From: Microvirga sp. VF16
GTDB taxonomy: Bacteria > Pseudomonadota > Alphaproteobacteria > Rhizobiales > Beijerinckiaceae
Assembly (NCBI RefSeq): GCF_016864375.1
Contig: NZ_CP069358.1
Span: 310,001-374,000, forward strand
DNA: 64,000 nucleotides
Direction of reading: 5' to 3'
The notes under the pieces are model-generated. The model was not told the origin of the DNA, did no database searches, and saw only the letters and a list, made by a program, of their open reading frames with translations. The number at the start of each line of letters is the position of its first letter. Position 1 is the stretch's first letter. This document shows positions 38,145 through 46,495 of the stretch, piece by piece. A program made the position numbers and the translations under genes.

Positions 38145-39212
38145 ATGATAACCAACCCAAACGCCAACCATCGTCTATGGGTTCAGGTAACACCACGGCT
38201 GACGCCGAGTGCAGCGCCATCCGCAACAATCGTGGCAGGAATCATTACCGATCTCGTTGCGTCTGGAGTAGGTGCAGTGATCAAGACTGCCAGCGATCGA
38301 TTGATCGCGCCGGATCAGTACTCAACTTCCACCATTCTCGCCTATGAACCTGCATTTGCACTCAGATCGAGAGCTACTACTCCCGAGTTTTTGCTGAAGT
38401 GCATAACTCTGAACGTGGGCCCGAAGCCGCTTAGGATCCTAGACGATAAAATGAACCCTATACCTGGATTAGAGATGGAGAATTATGAAGAATATAAGGA
38501 ATCTCCAGTAGTTGCGCAGATTGAGTTCCTTGAGTCGATAGATGGGACAGCAATCACGGGTAAAGTAGCGCAATGGAAGTATGAGAAGTTTCTTGACCCA
38601 AGCTCGACATGGTTTCGGACACCTCGTCGCAAAGTAACCATTGAAATCAAAGTAAGTGCTGCTGATGGGACGAGTCTACTTGCACTGGCAATGCAAGTAG
38701 AAGCGACTGAATCCGAAATTCGAACCGCTAAGCCAAACGAAGGAGAGCGATTGCCCTGGTCCACTCGACCTTCCAAGTCAGCGCAAGCTCCGGGAGATCC
38801 GAACACGGATATCATATATGGCCCGGTCAACATTGAGGCCAAGATTACTGAGGTAGCAGAGCCGTCCGCTTTTGCCAAAGTGCTGGGTTCGACACTCAGT
38901 AACCAGAAAGCGACCGTTGAAACCTACATCAAAGGGAGAGTGGCTCAGGCGTTCGATGAGTCGGCAGCAGCCCAGGCGCAGCTAACATTAATCTCCGCCG
39001 CGGCATCTACTCGTGAGAAGTATGAGACAGCGCATAGCGAGGCAGTTGCCGCCAAGAAGGCCTTTAGTCAAGCACACCCTCCTGGCGAGAATGAACGTCA
39101 GCAATTGATCCTCAAACTTCAAGTTCTCAAGCAACAAGAAGTTCTAGCTAGAGGCGCATTCGACAAAGCTGGGTTGCCCTTCTATGCCCTACCAGAGGTT
39201 CCTGGACCTTAA
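38145..39212 (+). CDS. Hypothetical protein with helical C-terminus
   Basis: This 355-residue protein starts at ATG 38145 with AGGAG nine bases upstream. The N-terminal part has a short apolar stretch (ATIVAGIITDLVASGVGAVI) that could be an amphipathic helix or weak membrane segment. The middle is beta-rich. Residues about 260-345 form a likely coiled coil rich in Ala, Gln and Glu (DESAAAQAQLTLISAAASTR). I do not recognise a family. It lies 229 bp after the phospholipase D gene, and its 3' end is followed within 6 bp by an IS481 fragment, which leaves the stop intact. Confidence 0.6.
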   Translation: MITNPNANHRLWVQVTPRLTPSAAPSATIVAGIITDLVASGVGAVIKTASDRLIAPDQYSTSTILAYEPAFALRSRATTPEFLLKCITLNVGPKPLRILDDKMNPIPGLEMENYEEYKESPVVAQIEFLESIDGTAITGKVAQWKYEKFLDPSSTWFRTPRRKVTIEIKVSAADGTSLLALAMQVEATESEIRTAKPNEGERLPWSTRPSKSAQAPGDPNTDIIYGPVNIEAKITEVAEPSAFAKVLGSTLSNQKATVETYIKGRVAQAFDESAAAQAQLTLISAAASTREKYETAHSEAVAAKKAFSQAHPPGENERQQLILKLQVLKQQEVLARGAFDKAGLPFYALPEVPGP

Positions 39213-39217
39213 GGGGC

Positions 39218-39418
39218 TGTCTGGATGCGAGACCTCCTTGGCGTGAGCGACGACGTCGAGGGCATCGGGCAAAACGTGTGGATCGGGCGGCTTCGCGCGC
39301 AGATTGGCCCGCTTCGTCTTGGCCGCCAGTCGGCCTCGCACGACCTCATCCGGTGATCGCCCCTTCAACACGCGCTGCCGTCTCATGTTGTAGGACTGGT
39401 TGAAGCCTCTGAGCAGCA
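39218..39418 (-). mobile_element. 3' fragment of an IS481 element
   Basis: Starting TGTCTGGATGCGAGACCTCC, about 200 bp match the left 200 bp of the intact IS481 at 7017 with scattered differences. The rest is replaced by the IS6-like fragment at 39420. It encodes only the C-terminal part of the transposase. Confidence 0.85.
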
Positions 39419-39419
39419 C

Positions 39420-39674
39420 GGTGCTGTCATGTTGACTCGGGGATGAGGGTGATCCGTGTAGATGGGCGGGTATGACCACGCCTATCAGTTACAAACGCCA
39501 TCGGTTCGTGCCTGAGATCATCGCTTGTGCAGTCTGGCTGTACTTCCGATTTCCCTGAGCTTGCGTCTGGTCGAGGGGATGCTGCTCGAGCGCGGCATCG
39601 TCGTCTCCTATGAGACGGTTCGCCGGTGGGCGCTGAAGTTCGGGCCAAACTACGCTCGCCGCCTCCGGCGCAAG
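39420..39674 (+). pseudogene. 5' fragment of an IS6-like transposase, copy 2 of the 244-bp direct repeat
   Basis: Positions 39431-39674 are identical to 30769-31012 and carry the same one-base frameshift in the transposase start. It abuts an IS481 fragment on the left and an IS66 fragment on the right. Confidence 0.8.
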
Positions 39675-39697
39675 AGTAAGCGCGTAGCTGATGCCGT

Positions 39698-40264
39698 TCA
39701 GGGGCAATAGTTCCACGGCATGAGGGCCTCGATCTCGCGGTTGGGCCACCTGTTGGCGATGCGCTCAAGCGTCTGAGTCAGCCAGGCGTGCGGATCGACG
39801 TTACTCATTTTGGCCGTCGTCAGCAGGCTGGCGATTGCCGCCCATGTGCGGCCGCCGCCATCGGAGCCGGCGAACAATGAGTTCTTGCGTGTGATCGTCT
39901 GAGGCCGGATGGCGCGCTCAACCGTGTTGGAATCCAACTCGACGCGTCCGTCCGACAAAAATCGTTCAAGAGAGGCACGGCGCCTGAGAGCATAGCGTAT
40001 CGCCTCGGCCAGCTTCGACTTACGCGACAGCTTTGGCAGTTCCTTTTCCCACAGCGCGAAGAGCCCACTCACGACAGCAGCCGACTCCGCCTGGCGGGCC
40101 GTCATGCGCGTCATCGCGGGCTTACCGCGAACCCTCTCCTCCAGAGCCCAGAGCGAAGCCATCTGCTCCAGCGTCTGCCTGGCTACAACGGAGGCGTCCG
40201 AGACGTGCAGCTCGTAGAATTTTCTTCGCACATGGACCATCCGAACACAATCGACGGGCTGCAC
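39698..40264 (-). pseudogene. C-terminal fragment of an IS66-family transposase (TnpC)
   Basis: The 188-residue frame contains HVRRKFYELHVSDAS, LSDGRVELDSNTVERAIRPQ and NSLFAGSDGGGRTWAAIASL, all classic IS66 TnpC sequence. The N-terminal two thirds are absent; the IS3 element at 40274 lies where they should continue. Confidence 0.85.
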
Positions 40265-40323
40265 TTCACAAGTGGACTTGCATCGAAAAAGTGGAGAATT
40301 CTGTATGCAGCAGGAGGATCTCC

Positions 40324-40611
40324 ATGCCGAAGAGCCGCTTTACGAGAGAGTTTCAGGATGAGGCCGTCCGCCTCGCCTTGACGAGTGGGCGCTCCCAACG
40401 TGCAATCGCTGACGATCTTGGGGTGAACCGTTCAACGCTCGGGCGCTGGATGGCAGAGCACCAGGACACACGGACCGCGTCAGCCACGCCGCCCAATGAG
40501 GACGTCATGGACGAACTCAAGCGCCTCCGTCGCGAGAACGAGGTGCTCCGCCAAGAGCGCGACATCCTCAAGAAAGCCACCGCTTTTTTCGCCAAGGAGG
40601 GAAGTCGATGA
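40324..40611 (+). CDS. IS3-family OrfA
   Basis: This 95-residue protein starts at ATG 40324 with AGGAGGA upstream. It has an N-terminal helix-turn-helix (SRFTREFQDEAVRLALTSGR; QRAIADDLGVNRSTLGRW) and a C-terminal leucine zipper (LKRLRRENEVLRQERDIL), the expected layout of IS3 OrfA. It overlaps OrfB by four bases (ATGA). Confidence 0.88.
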   Translation: MPKSRFTREFQDEAVRLALTSGRSQRAIADDLGVNRSTLGRWMAEHQDTRTASATPPNEDVMDELKRLRRENEVLRQERDILKKATAFFAKEGSR

Positions 40612-41465
40612 GGTTTAGGTTCATCGATGCGGCGAAAGCGGAATTCCCCATCCAGCGCCTGTGCCAAGTTCTTGAGGTGAGCCAGAGCGGGTACTTTGCC
40701 TGGCGAAGTCGTCCGGCCTGCCAGCGTCAGCGCGACGATCTGGTGCTGCTTGCCCATGTCCGGTCCGCCTTTCGAGAGTCGAATGGCACCTATGGCAGCC
40801 CGCGGATGACGCGCGAGCTGCAGGATCAGGGCCTGCCGATCGGGCGCCGTCGGACGGCTCGGTTGATGCGCGAGAATGGGCTCAAGGCCCGGCAGAAACG
40901 GCGGTTCAAACGCACCACCGACAGCCATCACGCTTTTGCGGTCGCGCCCAACTTGCTCGAGTAGGACTTCTCGGCCGACCGTCCGAACCAGAAATGGAAC
41001 GCTGATATCTCGTACGTCTGGACCAGTGAGGGCTGGCTCTACCTGGCCGTGGTCCTCGATCTCTTCGCTCGTCGGGTGGTTGGCTGGGCGGTCAGTGACC
41101 GGCTGCACAAGGAGCTGGCGCTGGAAGCGCTGCGCAAGGCGCTGGCGCTCCGCAGACCCGGTGAGGGTCTAACTCATCACGCGGACCGCGGCAGTCAATA
41201 TTGCTCGACAGCCTATCAGGCCGAGTTGAGGAAACACGGCATCCGGATCTCAATGTCAGGTAAAGGCAATTGCTTCGACAATGCCGTAGTCGAGACCTTC
41301 TTCAAGACCTTGAAATCTGAACTGGTCTGGCGCACCGTTTTCCAGACCAGAGCCGAGGCCAAGGCGGCGATTGGGCGTTACATCGACGGCTTCTACAATC
41401 CCGTCCGGCGTCATTCGACACTGGACTATGTCAGTCCGGTTCAGTTCGAAAGGCTGGCCGGATAG
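40608..41465 (+). pseudogene. IS3-family OrfB with one amber codon
   Basis: The frame runs from ATG 40608 through FRFIDAAKAEFPIQRLCQVL to a TAG at 40962-40964 (NLLE-stop-DFSADRPNQKWNADISYV) and then continues in the same frame to 41465. The DDE residues are present in NADISYVW, HHADRGSQY and FDNAVVETFFKT. A single C-to-T change of a Gln codon explains the stop, so this is a recent inactivation or possibly tolerated by readthrough. Confidence 0.85.
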
Positions 41466-41514
41466 CTACCAAACCGCTCTCCACTTAAGCGAAGCAAGTC
41501 CAAATGCCTCGTAG

Positions 41515-41655
41515 TTCTTATCAATGGCCGACACCCGGGAGCGGGTCGCAGACTGGAGGAGAGATTACAATGAGACTAGGCCACATACGGCGCTCGGTGG
41601 CTTGACGCCGAACGCCTTCGCCCAACAAACTCACCAGGCCCGGAAAGTTGCATAG
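41515..41655 (+). pseudogene. C-terminal fragment of another IS3-family OrfB
   Basis: Forty-six codons ending TAG at 41653-41655 read FLSMADTRERVADWRRDYNE then TRPHTALGGLTPNAFA, which is the usual end of IS3 OrfB proteins of the IS407 type. The rest of that element is missing. Confidence 0.8.
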
Positions 41656-41753
41656 CCCGTGGATCAAATATGGGGCAGGTCCATCTTACGAGGTTCATGC
41701 ACATGGGGGACCTTCAATCGTTATTCAGAACAGCAGCCCTTAAGATCCGAATC

Positions 41754-42089
41754 TTACTTGATTGTGCTTATTCCAAGATATGCAGACACGAGTACAGAAA
41801 TCACAAAACTTATTGTTTGGATCCAAAGGAATATTGAGAGGGCTTTCATCTGGATTGATGCACTTCCTAAGCTCGTAACTTCATATATATCCTCTTTCAT
41901 TCGAGATAATGGCCAATTTATCAGCACCGAACTTCCGATGCAGATAGCAGCAACTACCATTGCGGAAATTCTGATCCCTAAGTAACTGCCAGTCGTTAAC
42001 GTCTGTATGTACACGAAAATAGCAGACGCAATTCCAGCTACAAATTTATTGTACTCTGAGATAATCTTCAGATTATATATCTGTGCCAC
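41754..42089 (-). CDS. Small membrane protein with three predicted transmembrane segments
   Basis: This 111-residue protein has apolar segments FVAGIASAIFVYIQTL, IRISAMVVAAICIGSSVLI and FLWIQTISFVISVLVSAYLG, each long enough to cross the membrane. I do not recognise a family. It starts 16 bp after the stop of the 119-residue gene at 42106-42465, so the two form a small operon, divergent from the subtilase/trypsin pair. Its low GC differs from the envelope block. Two-gene pairs of a soluble and a small multi-pass protein occur in conflict systems, but a function here is only conjecture. Confidence 0.55.
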   Translation of the reverse strand: MAQIYNLKIISEYNKFVAGIASAIFVYIQTLTTGSYLGIRISAMVVAAICIGSSVLINWPLSRMKEDIYEVTSLGSASIQMKALSIFLWIQTISFVISVLVSAYLGISTIK

Positions 42090-42105
42090 GTTGGATCCTC
42101 CTCAT

Positions 42106-42465
42106 CTATTTACGCCAAGGGCAACCACCTGGGAAAATCTCACAAAAGATGTCTATGGCTCTAATCACGTTCTTCTGACGAGTTTTAGCCTTTGATAGCT
42201 CTTCGAATCCACCTACCGCCTGATCGGCGTCATACTCATGCAGAATTCTATATTTTGAAGGTTTTTGGCCGCCTGCCATCTCATCGCCTACAGGGATTTG
42301 CTCCACTAAAGTCTTCAGAAACAGGACTCTTTCTTCTGTCGAGAACTTACTTAACTTTGATAGATCTAATCTATCAAGGATTCTCGCTAACGAACTATGG
42401 CTAAATTCGTAATGGAAGTCGCTTGCAACACTTTCTAGTTCCTGCACGTAATAGCCGAACGACAT
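42106..42465 (-). CDS. Hypothetical soluble protein upstream of the membrane gene
   Basis: This 119-residue protein starts at ATG 42465 with GGAGGG five bases before the spacer; ATG 42480 is an alternative. It is helical and charged (ELESVASDFHYEFSHSSLAR, RILDRLDLSKLSKFSTEERV, EQIPVGDEMAGGQKPSKY) and has no signal peptide. I do not recognise it. It precedes the three-helix membrane protein by 16 bp, and the two share a 400-bp intergenic region with the divergent subtilase gene. Confidence 0.55.
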   Translation of the reverse strand: MSFGYYVQELESVASDFHYEFSHSSLARILDRLDLSKLSKFSTEERVLFLKTLVEQIPVGDEMAGGQKPSKYRILHEYDADQAVGGFEELSKAKTRQKNVIRAIDIFCEIFPGGCPWRK

Positions 42466-42871
42466 AGCAACCCTCCACATAAAGAGTGATAATTTTCTGC
42501 AAGGCAGCGCGTTGTCTTGCAGCCAAAACCCACATGAGGGGTTGTTAATCTACCTCATGCATTGCACTTCAGACAGAGCACATCTAAGCTTCGTACGTAG
42601 TCGTTCGTATAAGACTTAGGACCAGATCCAAACCAAGCCACAAGAAGCGAAAAAGGGGACAGTCGGCCGCCAGATCCAGTTCATGTAGAGAACCAACTTC
42701 TTAATGCTGAGGTAGTAGTCAATGCCTATAGTGAGCTATCGCGCCGTCTATTTGGAGAAGATTGACCAACCTGACATCTGGGTATGCAATCTAACCACAA
42801 CCATCTAGACTTTGCCGATCTCTTGGATGTTTTGATTAGAACAGAAATGATCAAATACTTGGGAGCAAGAA
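42466..42871. other. Divergent intergenic region between the small operon and the protease pair
   Basis: No gene is supported. It should contain divergent promoters for the 42106-42465 operon and the 42872 subtilase gene. I saw no clear operator. Confidence 0.35.
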
Positions 42872-44017
42872 ATGTCAGACCTGGAACCGCTATTTGCGCG
42901 GGATATACCTCCGGTCGAAAAGCCAGTTCAGCGCGACAAACCAATTTTGACTGAGATCCCGGAAGCAGATCGTCTTATCCGCGCCAAGTTGGGGCGGGAC
43001 CATTTCAAAGTCAGCGGTAAAGGCTTGTCGGTCGCGGTGCTTGACACCGGACTCCGAACGACCCACATCGACTTTAAAGGCCGCGTTGCGGCACAGCGAA
43101 ACTTTACCTCCGATTATGGCGGCGACCAGAACAACGCTGCTGATGAAAACGGTCATGGCACGAACGTAGCCGGGATCATTTGCGCAAACAAAGATCATAT
43201 AGGGATAGCTCCTGACTCTCAGGTGATCCCGCTAAAGGTCCTGCACAATTCGGGAGGTGGCAGCTTTGATGCTATCAAAGATGCACTTCAGTGGGTTCTC
43301 GACCACGGAGAGACCCACAACATATCCGCCGTCTGCATGTCTCTCGGGGATTCAGGAAATTACGTAAGCGACACAGGCTTTCCATTAGACGCTTTACAGG
43401 CGCGGATCAGGGCGCTGAAGGCAAAGGGCGTCGTTTGCTGCGTTGCAGCCGGGAATGACTATTTTACCCACGGCAGTGTACAAGGAATGGGTTACCCCGC
43501 GATTTTCCGAGAAACAGTTAGCGTGGGTGCAGTGTACGACTTTGATGAAGGCTCGTTCTCCTATGGCAGCGGTGCAAAAGCGTTCTCCACTGCGGCAGAT
43601 CGTATTACACCGTTTTCACAGCGGCTGCACGAGACGGTTGGGGGGGAGGCAGCAACTGACGTCTTTGCCCCTGGAGCCCCGATTAGATCATCAGGCATTA
43701 GCAACGACCGCGGTGAGTCGATCCAACATGGCACGAGTCAGGCAACACCGGTTGTCACTGGAGTTGTGCTGCTTGTCCAAGAACTCTTCTTTAGAGCACA
43801 CAACCGACTCCCTGCCGTGGACGATGTTGTCCAGTGGCTGCGGTCAAGTTCGACGCGTGTAGTGGATGGTGATGATGAGAACGACAACGTAACTCACACC
43901 AACCTTGCCTTCCGGAGAGTTGATGCACTCGCGTCTCTCGAAGCTGTTTCCCGTAGCATAGCAACAGCTGCATTTATGGCAGGTGGCTCAAGTCCCACAC
44001 CGCACATAAATAAGTAG
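42872..44017 (+). CDS. Leaderless subtilisin-like serine protease (S8)
   Basis: This 381-residue protein is a complete subtilase core: Asp58 in VAVLDTGLRTTH, His95 in NGHGTNVAGIICAN and Ser289 in QHGTSQATPVVTG; the oxyanion Asn is in VVCCVAAGNDYFTHG. It lacks a signal peptide and has at most a 45-residue N-terminal extension instead of the propeptide of secreted subtilisins, so it probably acts inside the cell or is delivered by another route. ATG 42872 follows GGGAG. The stop is 12 bp before a trypsin-like gene, which makes an S8-S1 protease operon. The base composition is lower than in the envelope block, suggesting transfer. Confidence 0.88.
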   Translation: MSDLEPLFARDIPPVEKPVQRDKPILTEIPEADRLIRAKLGRDHFKVSGKGLSVAVLDTGLRTTHIDFKGRVAAQRNFTSDYGGDQNNAADENGHGTNVAGIICANKDHIGIAPDSQVIPLKVLHNSGGGSFDAIKDALQWVLDHGETHNISAVCMSLGDSGNYVSDTGFPLDALQARIRALKAKGVVCCVAAGNDYFTHGSVQGMGYPAIFRETVSVGAVYDFDEGSFSYGSGAKAFSTAADRITPFSQRLHETVGGEAATDVFAPGAPIRSSGISNDRGESIQHGTSQATPVVTGVVLLVQELFFRAHNRLPAVDDVVQWLRSSSTRVVDGDDENDNVTHTNLAFRRVDALASLEAVSRSIATAAFMAGGSSPTPHINK

Positions 44018-44029
44018 GTTTGTGGGATC

Positions 44030-45979
44030 ATGCCACAGCCACCTAGGACCAAACGCAAGCTTACACCAGCGGCTACCACACGAGGCCCTGATGCTGGACA
44101 CTTCCAGAAACTCTATGAGGCTACGCCAAAGATCTCGAGCGAAAGTTCAAACTTACCCATCAAAAAGCTGGCGAGATTCCGTGAACGTAGCAGGCGTAAT
44201 CGTCTGTTGCCGAAGAATGCCGTCGCGGGCGGTCTGGAGGATAAAAAACTCCTAAAGCTCGAACGTAAGAACGGACGGAACGACATTTTGCCTTTCGGAA
44301 TGCTCGAGCGTGGCACGGCTGCGGGACATGCCGTTTGCAAAATTGACTTAGGCGACAATCGACCCGGAACCGGTTTTCTAATTTCCCAGAATATACTTCT
44401 AACTAACAATCATGTTATTCCCACCTCTACGGCAGCGACCAAGGCTAATTGTACTTTCAATTATGAACTCGACGCAGACAATGTACCTCGTGCACAAGTT
44501 ACTCTTAAGCTGAAGCCAGACGAGTTGTTCATAGCGAGCCCACCCTGTGAAAACGGCGGACTAGATTATACTATAGTTCGGATCGTGTCCTCTGAGGAGC
44601 ATAGGTTTGGCCATGTTCGTGCAACCCGAGGATCTTCCAAGATTAGCTGCGGCGAGCCAGCTAATTTGATTCATCACCCCGATGGTGATCCAAAAAGTGT
44701 GACAATCCAAGACAATCGGCTTGATGATGATCAGGGGCTCCTCCTCAAATACCTTTCAGACACAGAAGGTGGCAGTTCAGGAGCCCCCGTGTTCAATAAT
44801 CGTTGGGAAGTTGTGGGCCTCCACTTCGGAGCCGAACCAGCGCCAGCGGGTACCCGTGACATGAGGGATCACCCTGCTGACTATCTGAATCTGGCTATCA
44901 AGCTTTCTGCAATAGCTGCTGATCTTGAACGTCGGACTCAAATTGAGTCTGACCGACGTGATGCGATAGCAGCTCTTTCAGCGTTCGAACACACTGACAC
45001 TTTGTTGGGAGGTTACTTCGGCGGGCTCGGTCGCGATTACGACCAACGTGCAATTCCTCTGAAACAGATTTTTGAACTCTACACGACCGTTCAAGATATC
45101 GACATCGGCTTCCTAGAAGCAAACCGGGTTGCAGCGGAGAGCTCCTCGCGTATTTCTCAATTGGCTGAGCTCATATCCGAACTCGCACTTGATGTTTACA
45201 TTTTGGCGGATTGCACACGGCATGCAGTAGATAGCCTCGTGAAGATGCTGCACAATCAATATGGGATGTTGTATGCGGCAGAGCCTGTTCAGGCAAACGG
45301 CGGAGCCCAAGACTTCCTAGCCGTATGGAATACGCAGACAGTTAAGCTGCTAGAATGTGGATGGGAACCGAGCGTCAGTAAGGCCTTCAGTGTTGTCGGT
45401 GGCTCTCCAAAGTTTGAAGACATCGAAGGTCCTTTGTTCGACCGTAGACCGGAGCGGTACCGTTTTGCTCGCCTCAGAGGTCCGACGGAGACATGGCCGC
45501 CGGTAGATATTGTTCCATTCTGGTTTGTGCGAAACGATCCTGACAGTAGGCGTAGGCTTGTTGCTACTGGTGTACTGAAGTTCGTATTTGAGAAGTCGAT
45601 ATCACATGAGATTGCGCCGGTGCTTGTTGTCGGTGGGCGTTTTGATGCGGCGCGGTGCGCCAACGCCTTTCCAAGCGAAAAGGAGTCAGTGGCTGTAGCG
45701 GTCGAAGAGGGATCGGGCACAACCATTATGGTTCTGACGCGGCCAAATTCGTCGGTAAAGCGTGTCTGGACACCGCCGGACTTGGTAGCATCTTCCGGAG
45801 ACACCAACCTTCTAGCGCAAGCGCCAGCACGTCCAGCGCGATCTTCGCTCCCCGGCAGTATAGATTCTCGATTTTTGATGGTTCGGCTTAGCTTCAAGAG
45901 CCCCGAGGATTCTGGTGCTGATGGCACAGAAAATGACATTCCACCGGATCTGCTAGACACAATCAGCAGGTTGACTTAG
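44030..45979 (+). CDS. Leaderless trypsin-like serine protease with a large C-terminal domain
   Basis: This 649-residue protein has a basic N-terminus of about 90 residues (KLARFRERSRRNRLLPKNAV), then a trypsin-like domain with the full triad: His128 in NNHVIPTS, Asp179 in GGLDYTIVRI and Ser250 in EGGSSGAPVF. Residues about 300-649 form an extra domain of unknown type, starting with helices (DIDIGFLEANRVAAESSSRI) and ending in a beta-rich part. There is no signal peptide. It starts 12 bp after the subtilase stop. Trypsin-like proteases coupled to a second protease occur in bacterial conflict and signalling systems; an activation cascade is possible but unproven. Confidence 0.85.
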   Translation: MPQPPRTKRKLTPAATTRGPDAGHFQKLYEATPKISSESSNLPIKKLARFRERSRRNRLLPKNAVAGGLEDKKLLKLERKNGRNDILPFGMLERGTAAGHAVCKIDLGDNRPGTGFLISQNILLTNNHVIPTSTAATKANCTFNYELDADNVPRAQVTLKLKPDELFIASPPCENGGLDYTIVRIVSSEEHRFGHVRATRGSSKISCGEPANLIHHPDGDPKSVTIQDNRLDDDQGLLLKYLSDTEGGSSGAPVFNNRWEVVGLHFGAEPAPAGTRDMRDHPADYLNLAIKLSAIAADLERRTQIESDRRDAIAALSAFEHTDTLLGGYFGGLGRDYDQRAIPLKQIFELYTTVQDIDIGFLEANRVAAESSSRISQLAELISELALDVYILADCTRHAVDSLVKMLHNQYGMLYAAEPVQANGGAQDFLAVWNTQTVKLLECGWEPSVSKAFSVVGGSPKFEDIEGPLFDRRPERYRFARLRGPTETWPPVDIVPFWFVRNDPDSRRRLVATGVLKFVFEKSISHEIAPVLVVGGRFDAARCANAFPSEKESVAVAVEEGSGTTIMVLTRPNSSVKRVWTPPDLVASSGDTNLLAQAPARPARSSLPGSIDSRFLMVRLSFKSPEDSGADGTENDIPPDLLDTISRLT

Positions 45980-45999
45980 GATCCGAGTCCTGACGCTTG

Positions 46000-46140
46000 T
46001 GGACGCCCTCTCGAAGATCCGCCCTGCACCGACATCCTCCTTCGAGATCCGCGCCTTCTGATCGGTCGACCAGCGCCGGCGGCGCTCCATGCCGGCGAGG
46101 ATCACTTTGATCTTCCCCCGATTGCGCGGACACTGGGTTA
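46000..46140 (-). pseudogene. Fragment of an IS66-type OrfA (TnpA)
   Basis: On the minus strand the frame gives VILAGMERRRRWSTDQKARI, which resembles the start of IS66 OrfA proteins (ERRRRWS then QK). It soon degenerates. Assignment rests on this short string. Confidence 0.4.
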
Positions 46141-46495
46141 GTTCATTCTCCGCTACGCCTGCAATCGGCGACCACCACTTGCTGAGCAGTTTAGTTTGCT
46201 CGCCGCATAAGCGCGGCGCATGATACTTGCTACTTTCCCGCACCTACTCCGGATTTGCGACAAAGCCGGAGAACGGAATCACGCCCGTAATGTCAACACA
46301 ACCGCGTTCTTCAACAGCATTGGCGGATAGCGGACTGTCTGCTTACAGGTGCGACATGATACAAACCCCCTATCGCACGGTGGCAATCAAAGGGCAGCAC
46401 ACATCTTGAATAACCTTGGCCTTATACTTTGGCGACCGCTTCGTTCCGGCCAAGGACAGGCCGCAAAGGCTTGTCACAATATCGAGCATAAAGAG
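46141..46495. other. Gene-free stretch
   Basis: No convincing gene, repeat or hairpin between the IS66 fragment and the amidase gene. Confidence 0.35.

Larger units (their letters stand above)
40274..41502 (+). mobile_element. IS3-family element
   Basis: Imperfect 25-bp inverted repeats, beginning TGGACTTGCATCG at 40274 and ending in CAAGTCCA at 41502, bound a 1229-bp element with the usual two overlapping genes. No clear target duplication is visible. It lies between an IS66 fragment and another IS3 fragment. Confidence 0.85.
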
